Shown here: positions 22,196-31,291 of the stretch, piece after piece
How positions within the stretch are numbered: position 1 is the stretch's first letter
Layout of the letters: each line of letters opens with the position of its first letter
DNA from: Microbulbifer bruguierae
GTDB taxonomy: Bacteria; Pseudomonadota; Gammaproteobacteria; Pseudomonadales; Cellvibrionaceae
DNA length: 64,000 nt
Direction: 5' to 3'
NCBI RefSeq assembly: GCF_029869925.1
Contig: NZ_CP118605.1
Location: 1,178,001 to 1,242,000 of the forward strand
The notes under the pieces: generated by a model
Database searches by the model: none
Told to the model about the DNA's origin: nothing
Seen by the model: only the letters and a program-made list of their open reading frames with translations
Translations under genes and position numbers: made by a program

Positions 22196-24580
22196 TCAGT
22201 CTTCGTCTTTCAGCTCGACTTCCCAGTCCTTCATCAGGTTGCGGGACTTCTCGTCTTTGAACAGCTCCAGACGGGACTTGATGATACGGCGCGGGAAATA
22301 GTTGTTCTCCACGTCCACATCGGCAGTCTCCCAGTGGGGGTCCAGTACCACAGACGTCAGCACCTTGTCTTTGCCGCGCACCAGCATCTTGGAGGTTTTC
22401 TGGGCATTGCGTGTCCAGATCTCAGCCGGAATACGCAGCTCTTCGTTGCTGCCATCTTCGTACTCGAGTTTCAGGATCAACGGCATAACCAGGCCGCCGA
22501 TATTGCTGAAGTCGAGCACGTATACATTGCTTTCAACGTTGAGCAGGTTCTTTTCCCAGTCCTCCAGGCCTTCCAGCATTCCGGCGTAGCTGTTGCGGTC
22601 AGCGTTGGATACGTCGAACTCATCGTGCTCGTTGTAGAAGTCAGACAGTTCCGGCTTGCCGTCCACAATCCGGGTCAGCTTGTTCGCACGGTTGGTGCGC
22701 TTGGTGACGGTTTCCGGCTCCTGCTCGAATTTTTCTCGCTTCCACGGGTTCTCGATATCCGGGTTCTTGGTGCCTACGTTGTAGTGGCGCACCTGATCCA
22801 GGCTGATATCCACGTGATCGGTGGTGTAGAACCAACCGCGCCAGAACCAGTCCAGATCCATTCCGGAAGCGTCTTCCATGGTGCGGAAGAAATCGGCCGG
22901 CATCGGGCGTTTGAACTTCCAGCGCTCGGCGTATTCACGGAAAGCGAAGTCGAACAGCTCGCGGCCCATGATGGACTCACGCAGGATGTTCAGCGCCGTG
23001 GCCGGCTTGCCGTAGGCGTTGTTACCAAACTGCAGGATGGATTCCGAGTTGGTCATGATCGGAACCTGGTTCTCGCTCTTCATGTACTCGGTAATCTTGC
23101 GTGCATCGCCACGGCGAGAGGGATACTTCTCTTCCCACTCCTGCTCCGCCAGGAACTGCACGTAGGTGTTCAGGCCCTCGTCCATCCAGGTCCACTGGCG
23201 CTCGTCGGAGTTCACAATCATCGGGTAGTAGTTGTGGCCCACTTCGTGAATGATGACCGAAATAAGGCCGTATTTGGTGCGACGGGAGTAGGTGCGCTTG
23301 CTACGGTCTTCCTCGTCGATCTCCGGGCGCGGACCGTTGAAGGTGATCATCGGATATTCCATGCCACCCACGGGACCGTTTACGGAAATGGAAACCGGAT
23401 ACGGGTAGTCGAAGCTGTAGCGGTTGTAGACATCCATGGTATGAATGATTGACGCGGTGGAATACTTGTCCCACAGCGGCGTGCCCTCTTCCGGGTAGAA
23501 GGACATCGCCATGGTGTCGGTGCCGCCCTTCTTGTAGCCCTGAGCATCCCACAGGAACTTACGTGAGGACGCCCAGGAAAAATCGCGCACGTTTTCCGCT
23601 TCGAACACCCAGGTCTTGCGGCCCTTGGCTTTGACTTTCTCGTTTTCCAGCGCCTCTTCCTTGGTAACGATCATCACCGGCTTGCTCGCGGTTCTGGCCT
23701 TTTTCAGGCGTGCACGCTGCTCTCGGTTCAGTACATCACCGGGGTTCTGCAGTACACCTGTGGAAGCGACGATATGATCCGCCGGCACCTCGATGGCCAC
23801 ACGGTAGTCACCGAATTCCAGTGCGAATTCGCCGCGACCGAGGAACTGCTTGTTCTGCCAGCCACTTACATCGTTGTAGGCCGCCATGCGCGGGAACCAC
23901 TGGGCGATCTCGTACAGGTAGTTGCCATCGCGCTCGAAATACTCGTAACCGGATCGACCGCCGAGGGCCTTCTGCTCGATGATGTTGTATTCCCAGTCCA
24001 CCCGGAAGCTCACCTTGTCGCCGGACTTCAGCGGCTGCGGCAAATCGATGCGCATGCCGGTATCAACAATGGTGTGGCGCAGGTCGCGGCCGCCGGTATC
24101 GGCCACTTTGGTGATCTTGTAGCCGCCGTCGAACTCTGCGGAGACTACTTCACGGCGGAAGCTGCCAAACGGAATGGTGTCCGGCGCGATGGACTGTACA
24201 TCCACCGGCGCAGCCAGGTTACCCGCGGAACCGGGCTTGAAGCGATTCTGGTCCAGCTGCAGCCACAGATAGCGCAGGGTATCCGGGGAGTTGTTCTGAT
24301 AGGTGATGACTTCGGACGCGGTGATACGCTGCTTGTCGTCATCCAGGGAGACCTTGATGTCGTAGTCGGCCTGCTGCTGCCAGTAGGCGTGACCCGGGGC
24401 ACCGGAGGCGGCGCGGTAGGTGTTTGGGGTAGGCAGCAGTTCTTCCAGCTGGCGGAACTTGTCACCGGTGACATTGAGGGGGTCCGCGGCGAGAGCGCCG
24501 GTACTGCCGGCAAATCCGAGCAGTGCCGCACCGAGGCGTCGACAGAAAGTCTTTATGGTCATGGTTGGCGCCATTTTCAT
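22196..24580 (-). CDS. M1-family zinc metallopeptidase, secreted
   Basis: 794-residue periplasmic peptidase. It has a signal peptide (hydrophobic 18-30, cleavage near ALA-ADP), an N-terminal beta domain, then the gluzincin core: GGMEYP (406-411, the substrate-recognition motif, GxMEN in typical aminopeptidases) and HEVGH (445-449) with the third zinc ligand Glu468 in WMDEGLNTY. The chain has an acidic C-terminal region, DUF3857-like tails are absent. No clear ribosome site precedes the ATG at 24580; later in-frame Met codons at 24574 and 24562 are possible starts. Likely cleaves peptides in the periplasm; specificity unknown. Confidence 0.9.
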   Translation of the reverse strand: MKMAPTMTIKTFCRRLGAALLGFAGSTGALAADPLNVTGDKFRQLEELLPTPNTYRAASGAPGHAYWQQQADYDIKVSLDDDKQRITASEVITYQNNSPDTLRYLWLQLDQNRFKPGSAGNLAAPVDVQSIAPDTIPFGSFRREVVSAEFDGGYKITKVADTGGRDLRHTIVDTGMRIDLPQPLKSGDKVSFRVDWEYNIIEQKALGGRSGYEYFERDGNYLYEIAQWFPRMAAYNDVSGWQNKQFLGRGEFALEFGDYRVAIEVPADHIVASTGVLQNPGDVLNREQRARLKKARTASKPVMIVTKEEALENEKVKAKGRKTWVFEAENVRDFSWASSRKFLWDAQGYKKGGTDTMAMSFYPEEGTPLWDKYSTASIIHTMDVYNRYSFDYPYPVSISVNGPVGGMEYPMITFNGPRPEIDEEDRSKRTYSRRTKYGLISVIIHEVGHNYYPMIVNSDERQWTWMDEGLNTYVQFLAEQEWEEKYPSRRGDARKITEYMKSENQVPIMTNSESILQFGNNAYGKPATALNILRESIMGRELFDFAFREYAERWKFKRPMPADFFRTMEDASGMDLDWFWRGWFYTTDHVDISLDQVRHYNVGTKNPDIENPWKREKFEQEPETVTKRTNRANKLTRIVDGKPELSDFYNEHDEFDVSNADRNSYAGMLEGLEDWEKNLLNVESNVYVLDFSNIGGLVMPLILKLEYEDGSNEELRIPAEIWTRNAQKTSKMLVRGKDKVLTSVVLDPHWETADVDVENNYFPRRIIKSRLELFKDEKSRNLMKDWEVELKDED

Positions 24581-24741
24581 TTAAATGATAAACAGCGCGC
24601 CATTCTACCAGCCAGTCAGTGACCGGTCATTCCACGGCTCTGCAGACATCTCAGTCATCATTCACTTCGGCGCATTCAGCACTTGGGAATCGCCCCACGC
24701 CATCTTAGAAATTCTTGGATAAGGGCAATTTGGGGAAATCC

Positions 24742-25200
24742 ATGCTTTTTGCCACTCGAAAGACAGGCCGGCCAGTTGTGCTGGCTCCGAAGTTGGTTTC
24801 GGTCACGGGTCTTGCAGCCACACTTCTGGCCATGGCGCTGCTGCTGGCCTTTAGCGCCACTACCAGGGCCCAGCAACCAGGACCATTCTCCGCCAACGAT
24901 TTCCAGTTTTCCGGCTCCCCGCAGCCACAGATACCGCCACACCTGTATGGCCCGGATCTGGATGGCGACACCCCGTCGGAAGTTGCCCTCAGTGCCGGCG
25001 CGGTGAGAGTCCGCCTGCAGCAGCTGGGCTTCCACTCCTTCGGCAGTATGTACTTCCGCAATGGCTACTGGAATGTGGTGGCGTACCACGGCAACAAAAA
25101 ACGCCAGTTGCTGGTACACCCGGAGAGCGGCGCGATTCGTTCAGACAGCCCCTACTGTAACAACCGCTGTAACCGCTATCAGGTCAGCGATGAGTTCTGA
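24742..25200 (+). CDS. Small secreted PepSY-like protein
   Basis: About 152 residues. The ATG at 24742 follows GGGGA at good spacing and is preferred to an upstream TTG. A long signal region (hydrophobic about 20-38, cleavage near TRA-QQP) precedes a Pro/Asp-rich linker. The C-terminal part (VRVRLQQLGFHSFGSMYFRNGYWNVVAYHGNK, split here only by the reading) resembles a single PepSY unit with RQLLVHPESGAI at its end, followed by a pair of cysteines. It is convergent with the M42-like gene, 3 bp apart. No assigned function. Confidence 0.65.
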   Translation: MLFATRKTGRPVVLAPKLVSVTGLAATLLAMALLLAFSATTRAQQPGPFSANDFQFSGSPQPQIPPHLYGPDLDGDTPSEVALSAGAVRVRLQQLGFHSFGSMYFRNGYWNVVAYHGNKKRQLLVHPESGAIRSDSPYCNNRCNRYQVSDEF

Positions 25201-25203
25201 GCA

Positions 25204-26259
25204 TCAGCTATCGGCGGCAATCGCCACCAGCAGGTCGCTGAATGCACTGTTGGCTTCCAGTGAGGCGGACTCCTGCATGGTGTGATAACCGGTGGTGGGG
25301 ATCTGCAAAGTAGTACCCTGCACAAACCCGGATGAAGCGGCGACAATCCGCCCCAACTCGGTACTACCGAGGGACTGCGGCTCCTGCCCTTCGGCGATCG
25401 CCTTGCTGTTCTGCACCTCGATATAGCTGTCTTTGTAGCTGAAGGAAATATCCAGCGACTCGCATAGCGCCGCCAGGCGCTCGGTGGTTTGCGGGTGGAA
25501 ATTTGCATTCGCGTCCCGCCGGCGCAATACCACTTTCTGCGCATCGGCACTGGCGCGATCGGGATAGGGACTGGTATCCACTACGATCAATTTTTCAGTA
25601 CCGCCGTTAAAGCGGCGGAACCATTCCAGCAGGTAGCGCCAGCTACTGCCGGACTCTTCCTGGGCAGTAAAGAAGGCTGTGCCCTGAAATCCCAACGCAT
25701 ACAGGTGAACCAGGTGGGCAGCGGTGAGGACATTGTCCAGCTGGGCACTCAATATGCCGTCAGACAGTTTCAGCCGATCGGTGAAAGCGACCGGGGTACC
25801 CGCCACCACGTGCTCGAGCCCCGCCACTTCAAAGATGAGGTTGTTGCGATAGCCGCATACGTAGGCCCGGCGGATCACCCCGGAACCGAAATAAGACCCG
25901 GACCAGGGCTCGTAGGCGGTCACGGCCACGCCCTGGAAGCGGTCTACGATTTTGGTCATCAGCTTTTCGGAGACTGAGTTGCCCAACAGGTCGGAGCGAC
26001 GCCCGGAAACGAAAGCGGCGTACTGGAATTCGTTCGGGCCCGTGCAGATCAGGCCGTGGCGGTCGATATGGGCGGAGAACTTGGCAGTGTGAGGGCGCTG
26101 TCCCTGAGCCACCAGCAACCCCTCATACCAGGTGACGTGGGCACCACGCTCTTCCAGCTCGCGCTGCAGCACGCGAAAAAATGAGTGCTCGGCACCGACG
26201 ACACTGGGACTACGCACCAGCAGTTTGAGCAGGTCGATAAATTGTTCAGCCTGTTGCAT
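25204..26259 (-). CDS. M42/M20-type metallopeptidase
   Basis: About 351-residue di-zinc exopeptidase of the MH clan, closest to M42 aminopeptidases. Likely ligands are seen in order: FSAHIDRHG (His64, Asp66), QLDN (Asp), AQEESG (catalytic Glu and a ligand Glu), VVDTSPYPD (Asp) and TTGYHTM (His near the C-terminus). No signal peptide, so cytosolic; it would trim N-terminal residues from peptides. The ATG at 26259 is chosen over an upstream GTG because GGAG lies 10 nt before it. Exact specificity is not readable. Confidence 0.8.
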   Translation of the reverse strand: MQQAEQFIDLLKLLVRSPSVVGAEHSFFRVLQRELEERGAHVTWYEGLLVAQGQRPHTAKFSAHIDRHGLICTGPNEFQYAAFVSGRRSDLLGNSVSEKLMTKIVDRFQGVAVTAYEPWSGSYFGSGVIRRAYVCGYRNNLIFEVAGLEHVVAGTPVAFTDRLKLSDGILSAQLDNVLTAAHLVHLYALGFQGTAFFTAQEESGSSWRYLLEWFRRFNGGTEKLIVVDTSPYPDRASADAQKVVLRRRDANANFHPQTTERLAALCESLDISFSYKDSYIEVQNSKAIAEGQEPQSLGSTELGRIVAASSGFVQGTTLQIPTTGYHTMQESASLEANSAFSDLLVAIAADS

Positions 26260-26374
26260 TGACCCGGGACTCCCCACGAATTCAGGAACTGGCCATATCG
26301 GGACGGCGACGCCCGATATGATCCGAATATTTGCGGGAGTATATCCAGCAAAATCCCGGGTTAGCGACTGTTAT

Positions 26375-27526
26375 TTACGTCTGCTCACGAGCCCTCTCGA
26401 GCGTCCGCTGCAGAAACTCCGTCGCCTTTTCTGCGGAAGGTGAAAACCAGGGTTCAAACAGCCAGTATGGATGCGGGGAGTCGTCGTGGGTCATCACTTC
26501 GCTAAAGATCCCGGCAGCGGCAAGCCGCTCGATATACTCATCGCGGCCGGCGTGGAACCGGGGCCTGCTGCTGTTGATGAACAGGGTCGGCGGCGAACCG
26601 GCGCCGGCGTACTCCAGCGGCGAGGCTTCGCGCCAGAGCGCTGGAACATCCTCAAAGCGACCGCCAAACCAGGCACCCGCCGCAGAGGGGTTTTTGCGCG
26701 GATCGTTTTCATATTTCAGGGCCATGGGTGTGGTGAAACTCACCACGCCATCCAGGTTCACAATCGCCTGAACGGAATCTTTGCCGGCAGAGGCCGCCGT
26801 TTCGAATACGTCGAGCCCCGGTGTCACCCCCACCAGTGTTGCCATTTGAGCACCAGAAGATGCCCCCACGATGGCGACGCGCCGGGGATCCATCCCGTAT
26901 TCCCCGGCGTGGTCCCGCAACCACCCCAGTGCCGCTTTCACGTCCTGTACGCCCGCAGGATAGCGGGCCTCCAGCGAAAGCCGGTACTCCACCGTGGCCG
27001 CCACAAATCCGCGGTTAGCCAGGTAAGTGGCCAGGGGTTCCTGCAGGGTGCGATTGCCAGACCGCCAGCCGCCACCATGAACCAGCAGCACTGCCGGGCG
27101 CAGGTCCTGTTCAGCCCCCGGCCGGGGGTAAAATAGGTCCAGATGCAGCTCGCGATCTCCAAGCTGCCGATAAACAACATCCCGCTTTACGACAAGTTCT
27201 GCAGCCGCAGCCACCTTGGCAACGGTGATATCCGGATATTCCTTGCGGGCCTTTGCAAACGCGGCGTCAATGTTGAAGGAGTCATCAACCGGGAAAGTGG
27301 CATCGACGGGGAATGAGCCCTCAGCGGGAGAAGAGCCCTCAGCGGATAAAGAGCCCTCAGCGGAAATGGCATCCGCCACTAACGGTACTTGTGCACCAGT
27401 TCGTGAAATCGATGGCAGCACCAGCAGCACGACCAACAAGGTGATTACCGGTAAAGCGCCCCAGTGAACCAGCAGTTTCCAACGCAGCCCAGCGGGCGCA
27501 ATTTTGTGCTCGTCAAATTCAAACAT
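26375..27526 (-). CDS. Membrane-anchored alpha/beta hydrolase (esterase/lipase-like)
   Basis: About 383 residues. The ATG at 27526 is preceded by GGGGAGGG and is preferred to an open longer frame. One N-terminal transmembrane helix (LPVITLLVVLLVLP) anchors it, followed by a low-complexity Ser/Glu/Pro linker coded by an 18-bp tandem repeat. The hydrolase core shows the oxyanion motif VLLVHGGGW, the nucleophile elbow G-A-S-S-G and a C-terminal HDDSPHPYW providing Asp/His. The pattern is that of BD-FAE/carboxylesterase type enzymes. Faces the periplasm by prediction; substrate unknown. Confidence 0.85.
   Translation of the reverse strand: MFEFDEHKIAPAGLRWKLLVHWGALPVITLLVVLLVLPSISRTGAQVPLVADAISAEGSLSAEGSSPAEGSFPVDATFPVDDSFNIDAAFAKARKEYPDITVAKVAAAAELVVKRDVVYRQLGDRELHLDLFYPRPGAEQDLRPAVLLVHGGGWRSGNRTLQEPLATYLANRGFVAATVEYRLSLEARYPAGVQDVKAALGWLRDHAGEYGMDPRRVAIVGASSGAQMATLVGVTPGLDVFETAASAGKDSVQAIVNLDGVVSFTTPMALKYENDPRKNPSAAGAWFGGRFEDVPALWREASPLEYAGAGSPPTLFINSSRPRFHAGRDEYIERLAAAGIFSEVMTHDDSPHPYWLFEPWFSPSAEKATEFLQRTLERAREQT
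27313..27366 (-). repeat. 18-bp tandem repeat inside the esterase linker
   Basis: GAGCCCTCAGCGG recurs at 27315, 27333 and 27351, an 18-bp period in three copies, coding a six-residue Ser-Ala-Glu-Gly-Ser-type repeat between membrane anchor and catalytic domain. In-frame slippage could change linker length. Confidence 0.85.
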
Positions 27527-27759
27527 TGAATGCCCTCCCCTACAACAGATGGTAGGCCAATTATTATTTTTCCCCATTTTTGGACTTACCAAAAACGGAG
27601 GTCCTCGATACTAGCACAGGATCGACAAATACCATCATTCCCGCGTCAAAACCTGGACCTCCCCGCCAAATTGCCCTCCGCCGCCGGTGGGTGGTTTTGT
27701 CGCTGCTAGACTTACGCTCCGGTGGCGCCTCTTTTCGTGGTTAACCGAGCGGACTCAAT

Positions 27760-27972
27760 ATGACGCTTTCCGACCGTCGCCTGCTGATCGAACTGGGCGC
27801 GGCTCTGATCATCAAGCTCATTCTGATTACCCTGATCAAGATTCACTACTTCAGCCCGGACCCGGAACGCACGGAGCCTGTCCCCAAACGTTTTTTCCCC
27901 GAGAATCCGCCGCTCCCCACTATTACTCACCCGCAACCCTACGAGCCCCAGCGCGAACACAAGGAGCGTTAA
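27760..27972 (+). CDS. cydP: Putative small cytochrome bd subunit CydP
   Basis: 70-residue protein with one transmembrane helix (LLIELGAALIIKLILITLI) and a Pro/basic C-terminal tail, matching the small CydP proteins found just before cydA. It may help assembly or stability of cytochrome bd, a role inferred from conserved linkage. Its stop codon is immediately followed by the cydA GTG start, which indicates translational coupling. Confidence 0.85.
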   Translation: MTLSDRRLLIELGAALIIKLILITLIKIHYFSPDPERTEPVPKRFFPENPPLPTITHPQPYEPQREHKER

Positions 27973-29547
27973 GTGATCGATGAAGCCGTAGTCGACTTAT
28001 CCCGACTCCAGTTTGCCCTGACCGCGCTGTATCACTTTCTGTTTGTCCCCCTCACCCTGGGCCTTTCATTTTTGCTGGCAATCATGGAGTCCTGTTACGT
28101 CCTGACCGGCAAAGCCATTTACAAGGACATGACCAAATTCTGGGGCAAGCTGTTCGGCATCAACTTCGCCCTCGGTGTAACCACCGGGCTAACCATGGAA
28201 TTCCAGTTCGGCACCAACTGGAGTTACTACTCCCACTATGTCGGCGACATCTTCGGTGTGCCCCTGGCCATTGAAGGACTGATGGCATTTTTCCTCGAGT
28301 CTACCTTTATCGGTCTGTTTTTCTTTGGCTGGGACAGACTCACCAAAGTCCAGCATCTGGTCTGCACCTGGCTGGTTGCCGTCGGCTCCAATCTGTCGGC
28401 CCTGTGGATTCTGATCGCCAATGGCTGGATGCAGAACCCCATTGGCGCAGAGTTCAATTTTGACTCCATGCGCATGGAGCTCTCCAGTTTCAGCGACGTC
28501 CTGTTTAACCCGGTGGCGCAGGTGAAATTTGTGCATACGGTCGCCGCTGGTTACGTGACCGGTGCAATGTTTGTACTCAGCGTGTCTTCCTACTATCTAC
28601 TGAAAAAACGCGATATCCCTTTCGCCCGACGCTCTTTTGCCATCGCCGCCAGTTTTGGCCTGGCATCCATTCTGTCGGTTATCGTGCTCGGGGATGAAAG
28701 TGGATACACCGTAGGTGACGTACAAAAAGTGAAACTGGCTGCGGTGGAAGCAGAATGGGAAACCCAGAAGCCGCCCGCAGGATTTACGCTGTTTGCGATT
28801 CCGGACCAGGAGCAGAAAAAAAATCACTTCGAAATAAAAATCCCGTGGGCTCTCGGTATCATCGCCACCCGTTCGATCAACGAAGAGGTCGCTGGATTTG
28901 ACCGCATACTTCCAGAAAATGAACAGCGCATCCGACGCGGGCAGGAGGCCTACGCCCTGTTACAAAAACTGCGCAGCGGCGACACCAGCCAGGAAACCCG
29001 CAACGCCTTTGCCGATTTGCAATATGACCTGGGTTACGGCCTATTACTTCGTCGCTATACCGAAAATATCACCGACGCCACGGAAGAGCAGATCAAACTC
29101 GCCACGGAACATTCAATCCCGAGAGTCGCACCGCTGTTCTGGACCTTCCGCATTATGGTGGGGTCAGGGTTTATCATGCTGTTCGTGTTCCTGGCCGCCT
29201 TTATTCAGTCCGCCCGACATCGCAGCGCCGGCAACCGCGCGGTGCTTTACGCCTGTCTCTGGTCACTCCCGCTTCCCTGGATCGCCGCCGAGTGTGGCTG
29301 GATCGTCGCCGAGTACGGACGCCAGCCCTGGTCCATTGCCGAGGTGTTGCCGACCTATATGTCGGCATCCTCAATCACCCGCGGCGAGGTCATTGGCAGT
29401 CTCACCGCCATCATCCTCTTCTACACAGCACTGGCGGTGGTCGAGGTTTACCTGATGCTGCGTTTTACCCGGCTGGGCCCCTCCAGTCTCGGCACCGGTA
29501 AATATCATTTCGAACTGACACCACCGAAACCGTCGGCTCAGGCCTGA
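27973..29547 (+). CDS. cydA: Cytochrome bd ubiquinol oxidase subunit I
   Basis: 524 residues, about nine membrane helices. It carries the three hemes (b558, b595, d) and the quinol site of the high-affinity oxidase that reduces O2 to water. Seen: [12 protein letters not shown] (heme ligand His near 19), [15 protein letters not shown] (heme His), [12 protein letters not shown] (heme b558 Met) and [14 protein letters not shown] (Glu/Trp near the active site). The total length and Q-loop fit the long E. coli-type subclass. GTG start directly after the cydP stop, with AAGGAG 6 nt upstream. Confidence 0.97.
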   Translation: MIDEAVVDLSRLQFALTALYHFLFVPLTLGLSFLLAIMESCYVLTGKAIYKDMTKFWGKLFGINFALGVTTGLTMEFQFGTNWSYYSHYVGDIFGVPLAIEGLMAFFLESTFIGLFFFGWDRLTKVQHLVCTWLVAVGSNLSALWILIANGWMQNPIGAEFNFDSMRMELSSFSDVLFNPVAQVKFVHTVAAGYVTGAMFVLSVSSYYLLKKRDIPFARRSFAIAASFGLASILSVIVLGDESGYTVGDVQKVKLAAVEAEWETQKPPAGFTLFAIPDQEQKKNHFEIKIPWALGIIATRSINEEVAGFDRILPENEQRIRRGQEAYALLQKLRSGDTSQETRNAFADLQYDLGYGLLLRRYTENITDATEEQIKLATEHSIPRVAPLFWTFRIMVGSGFIMLFVFLAAFIQSARHRSAGNRAVLYACLWSLPLPWIAAECGWIVAEYGRQPWSIAEVLPTYMSASSITRGEVIGSLTAIILFYTALAVVEVYLMLRFTRLGPSSLGTGKYHFELTPPKPSAQA

Positions 29548-29565
29548 CCCGGAAGGACACGCGCA

Positions 29566-30699
29566 ATGGATTATGAAACGCTGAAATTCATCTGGTGGAT
29601 CCTTATTGGTGTACTGCTAATTGGTTTTGCCATCACCGACGGTTTCGATATGGGCGTCGGTATACTGCTGCGCATGATCGGCAAAACCGACATGGACCGG
29701 CGTATTATGATCAATACCGTAGGCCCGCACTGGGAAGGTAACCAGGTATGGTTTGTCACCGCCGGTGGTGCAATTTTTGCCGCCTGGCCAATGGTCTACG
29801 CCGCAGCATTTTCCGGGCTCTACGCCGCCCTGATCATCACCCTGTGCGCGCTGTTTTTTCGCCCGGTAGGTTTTGATTACCGATCAAAAATCGATGACCC
29901 TCGCTGGCGCAACCTGTGGGACTGGGGACTGACAATTGGCGGTTTGGTCCCCGCACTGATTTTCGGTGTGGCCTTCGGCAACCTGATGCTGGGGCTGCCG
30001 TTTGAACTGGACGATCTGTTGCGCGCCAGCTATCACGGCTCTTTCTGGGCACTGCTGAAACCTTTTGCGTTGATCTGCGGACTGTTGTCCGTGGCCATGA
30101 TCGCCATGCAGGGGGGCGCCTGGTTGCAACTGAAAACCCAGGGCCTGTTGCTACTGCGCGCCCAAAGGGCCACGCAACTTTGCGCGCTGGCGGTAATAGG
30201 GCTGTTTATTCTCGCCGGTATCTGGCTGCTGCTCGGCATCGACGGTATGCAAATCACCGATATCAAGCCTCTGGGGGATAAACTCACGCCGCTGATGAAA
30301 ACCGTCACCTATGGCAATGGCGGCTGGCAGGACAACTTCCAGCACTACCCTCTGCTGTGGGCCATCCCGCTGCTGAGTATCCTGATGGCCGCTGCCACCT
30401 GGTTGCTGTCCCGCGGTGAGAGCCCGCTGACGTTCCTCACCAGCTCACTGACGGTAACCACGATAATCCTGACGGCAGGTATCGCCCTGTTCCCCTTCGT
30501 CATGCCCTCTTCCCGGAACCCAGACATAAGCCTCACCCTGTGGGACGCGACCTCCAGCGAACTGACACTGGGGCTGATGTTCGCTGCCGCGGTGATATTC
30601 GTCCCCATCATTTTGCTATACACCCTGTGGTGTTACCGCAAAATGTTTGGCCGCGTGACCCGGGAATATATCGAAGAAAACTCGCACAGCAGTTACTAG
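29566..30699 (+). CDS. cydB: Cytochrome bd ubiquinol oxidase subunit II
   Basis: 377-residue polytopic membrane protein that pairs with CydA and stabilises its hemes. The N-terminal FAITDGFDMGVGIL and NTVGPHWEGNQVWFVTAGGA are strongly conserved CydB blocks. It starts 18 bp after cydA with AAGGA upstream, as expected in a single transcript. Confidence 0.97.
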   Translation: MDYETLKFIWWILIGVLLIGFAITDGFDMGVGILLRMIGKTDMDRRIMINTVGPHWEGNQVWFVTAGGAIFAAWPMVYAAAFSGLYAALIITLCALFFRPVGFDYRSKIDDPRWRNLWDWGLTIGGLVPALIFGVAFGNLMLGLPFELDDLLRASYHGSFWALLKPFALICGLLSVAMIAMQGGAWLQLKTQGLLLLRAQRATQLCALAVIGLFILAGIWLLLGIDGMQITDIKPLGDKLTPLMKTVTYGNGGWQDNFQHYPLLWAIPLLSILMAAATWLLSRGESPLTFLTSSLTVTTIILTAGIALFPFVMPSSRNPDISLTLWDATSSELTLGLMFAAAVIFVPIILLYTLWCYRKMFGRVTREYIEENSHSSY

Positions 30700-30788
30700 G
30701 CAAGGTGATCTGGAAAAAATCCGCAGGAAGCGCCGAAGAAAGTAACAAAACGGAAAGTAACAAAACGGAAAAAACAACGGAGAACCAT

Positions 30789-30908
30789 ATGTGGTATTTC
30801 ACCTGGATACTCGGCGTTCTTCTCGCCTGTATGTTTGGCGTGGTCAACGCCCTGTGGCTTGAAGTCACCGAGAACATGGACCGCAATGAAGCCGAATTCG
30901 ATCGGTAG
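30789..30908 (+). CDS. cydX: Cytochrome bd small subunit CydX
   Basis: 39-residue single-helix subunit needed for stable, active CydAB: MWYFTWILGVLLACMFGVVN followed by ALWLE and a polar tail, the standard CydX pattern. GGAG lies 7 nt before the ATG. It is 89 bp after cydB. Confidence 0.93.
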   Translation: MWYFTWILGVLLACMFGVVNALWLEVTENMDRNEAEFDR

Positions 30909-31257
30909 TAAAGCGGGCGGCGGGGTGTCGACAACTGCCACGCCCTCACCCCCAACTTCTCCATCAACGATGACTTCAACTCCGACCTCGTCACACTACA
31001 TGCAAGCCCTGAGAGTGGTAACCTTTGCCGCTTCGCTACTCGCAAGTCTGGCCATCACCTTCTGGCCTCTGTTGCTCTACAGGAACGACATGCCGCCCAG
31101 CACCGGCCAAACCAGTATGCTGATGCTGGGACTCTGTGTCGGCGTAATTTACGGCTCGGGGATTCTCGCTAAAACACCGCGCAACTGGCAGCTTGGCTGC
31201 GCGGTGATCGCCTGGTTGTCGCTGGCAATAATTGGCTGGCTTGCGCTGCCCCCCTGA
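30886..31257 (+). CDS. ybgE: Cyd operon protein of the YbgE family
   Basis: Small membrane protein that commonly closes cyd operons; function not established. The recognisable part starts near MQALRVVTFAASLLASLAITF and has three hydrophobic helices (WPLLLY, LMLGLCVGVIYGSGIL, AVIAWLSLAIIGWLALPP). The start is uncertain: ATG 30886 overlaps the cydX end and suggests coupling, giving 123 residues with a Ser/Thr/Pro-rich leader, but ATG 30970 or 31000 would give more normal sizes. None has a clear ribosome site. Confidence 0.75.
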   Translation: MKPNSIGSKAGGGVSTTATPSPPTSPSTMTSTPTSSHYMQALRVVTFAASLLASLAITFWPLLLYRNDMPPSTGQTSMLMLGLCVGVIYGSGILAKTPRNWQLGCAVIAWLSLAIIGWLALPP

Positions 31258-31291
31258 GATGGCCGCAACCCGCTACCGCCGTCGCTCTCGA

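Noticed and set aside
22169..23452. 427-codon plus-strand frame
   Set aside because: Antisense shadow of the M1 peptidase gene.
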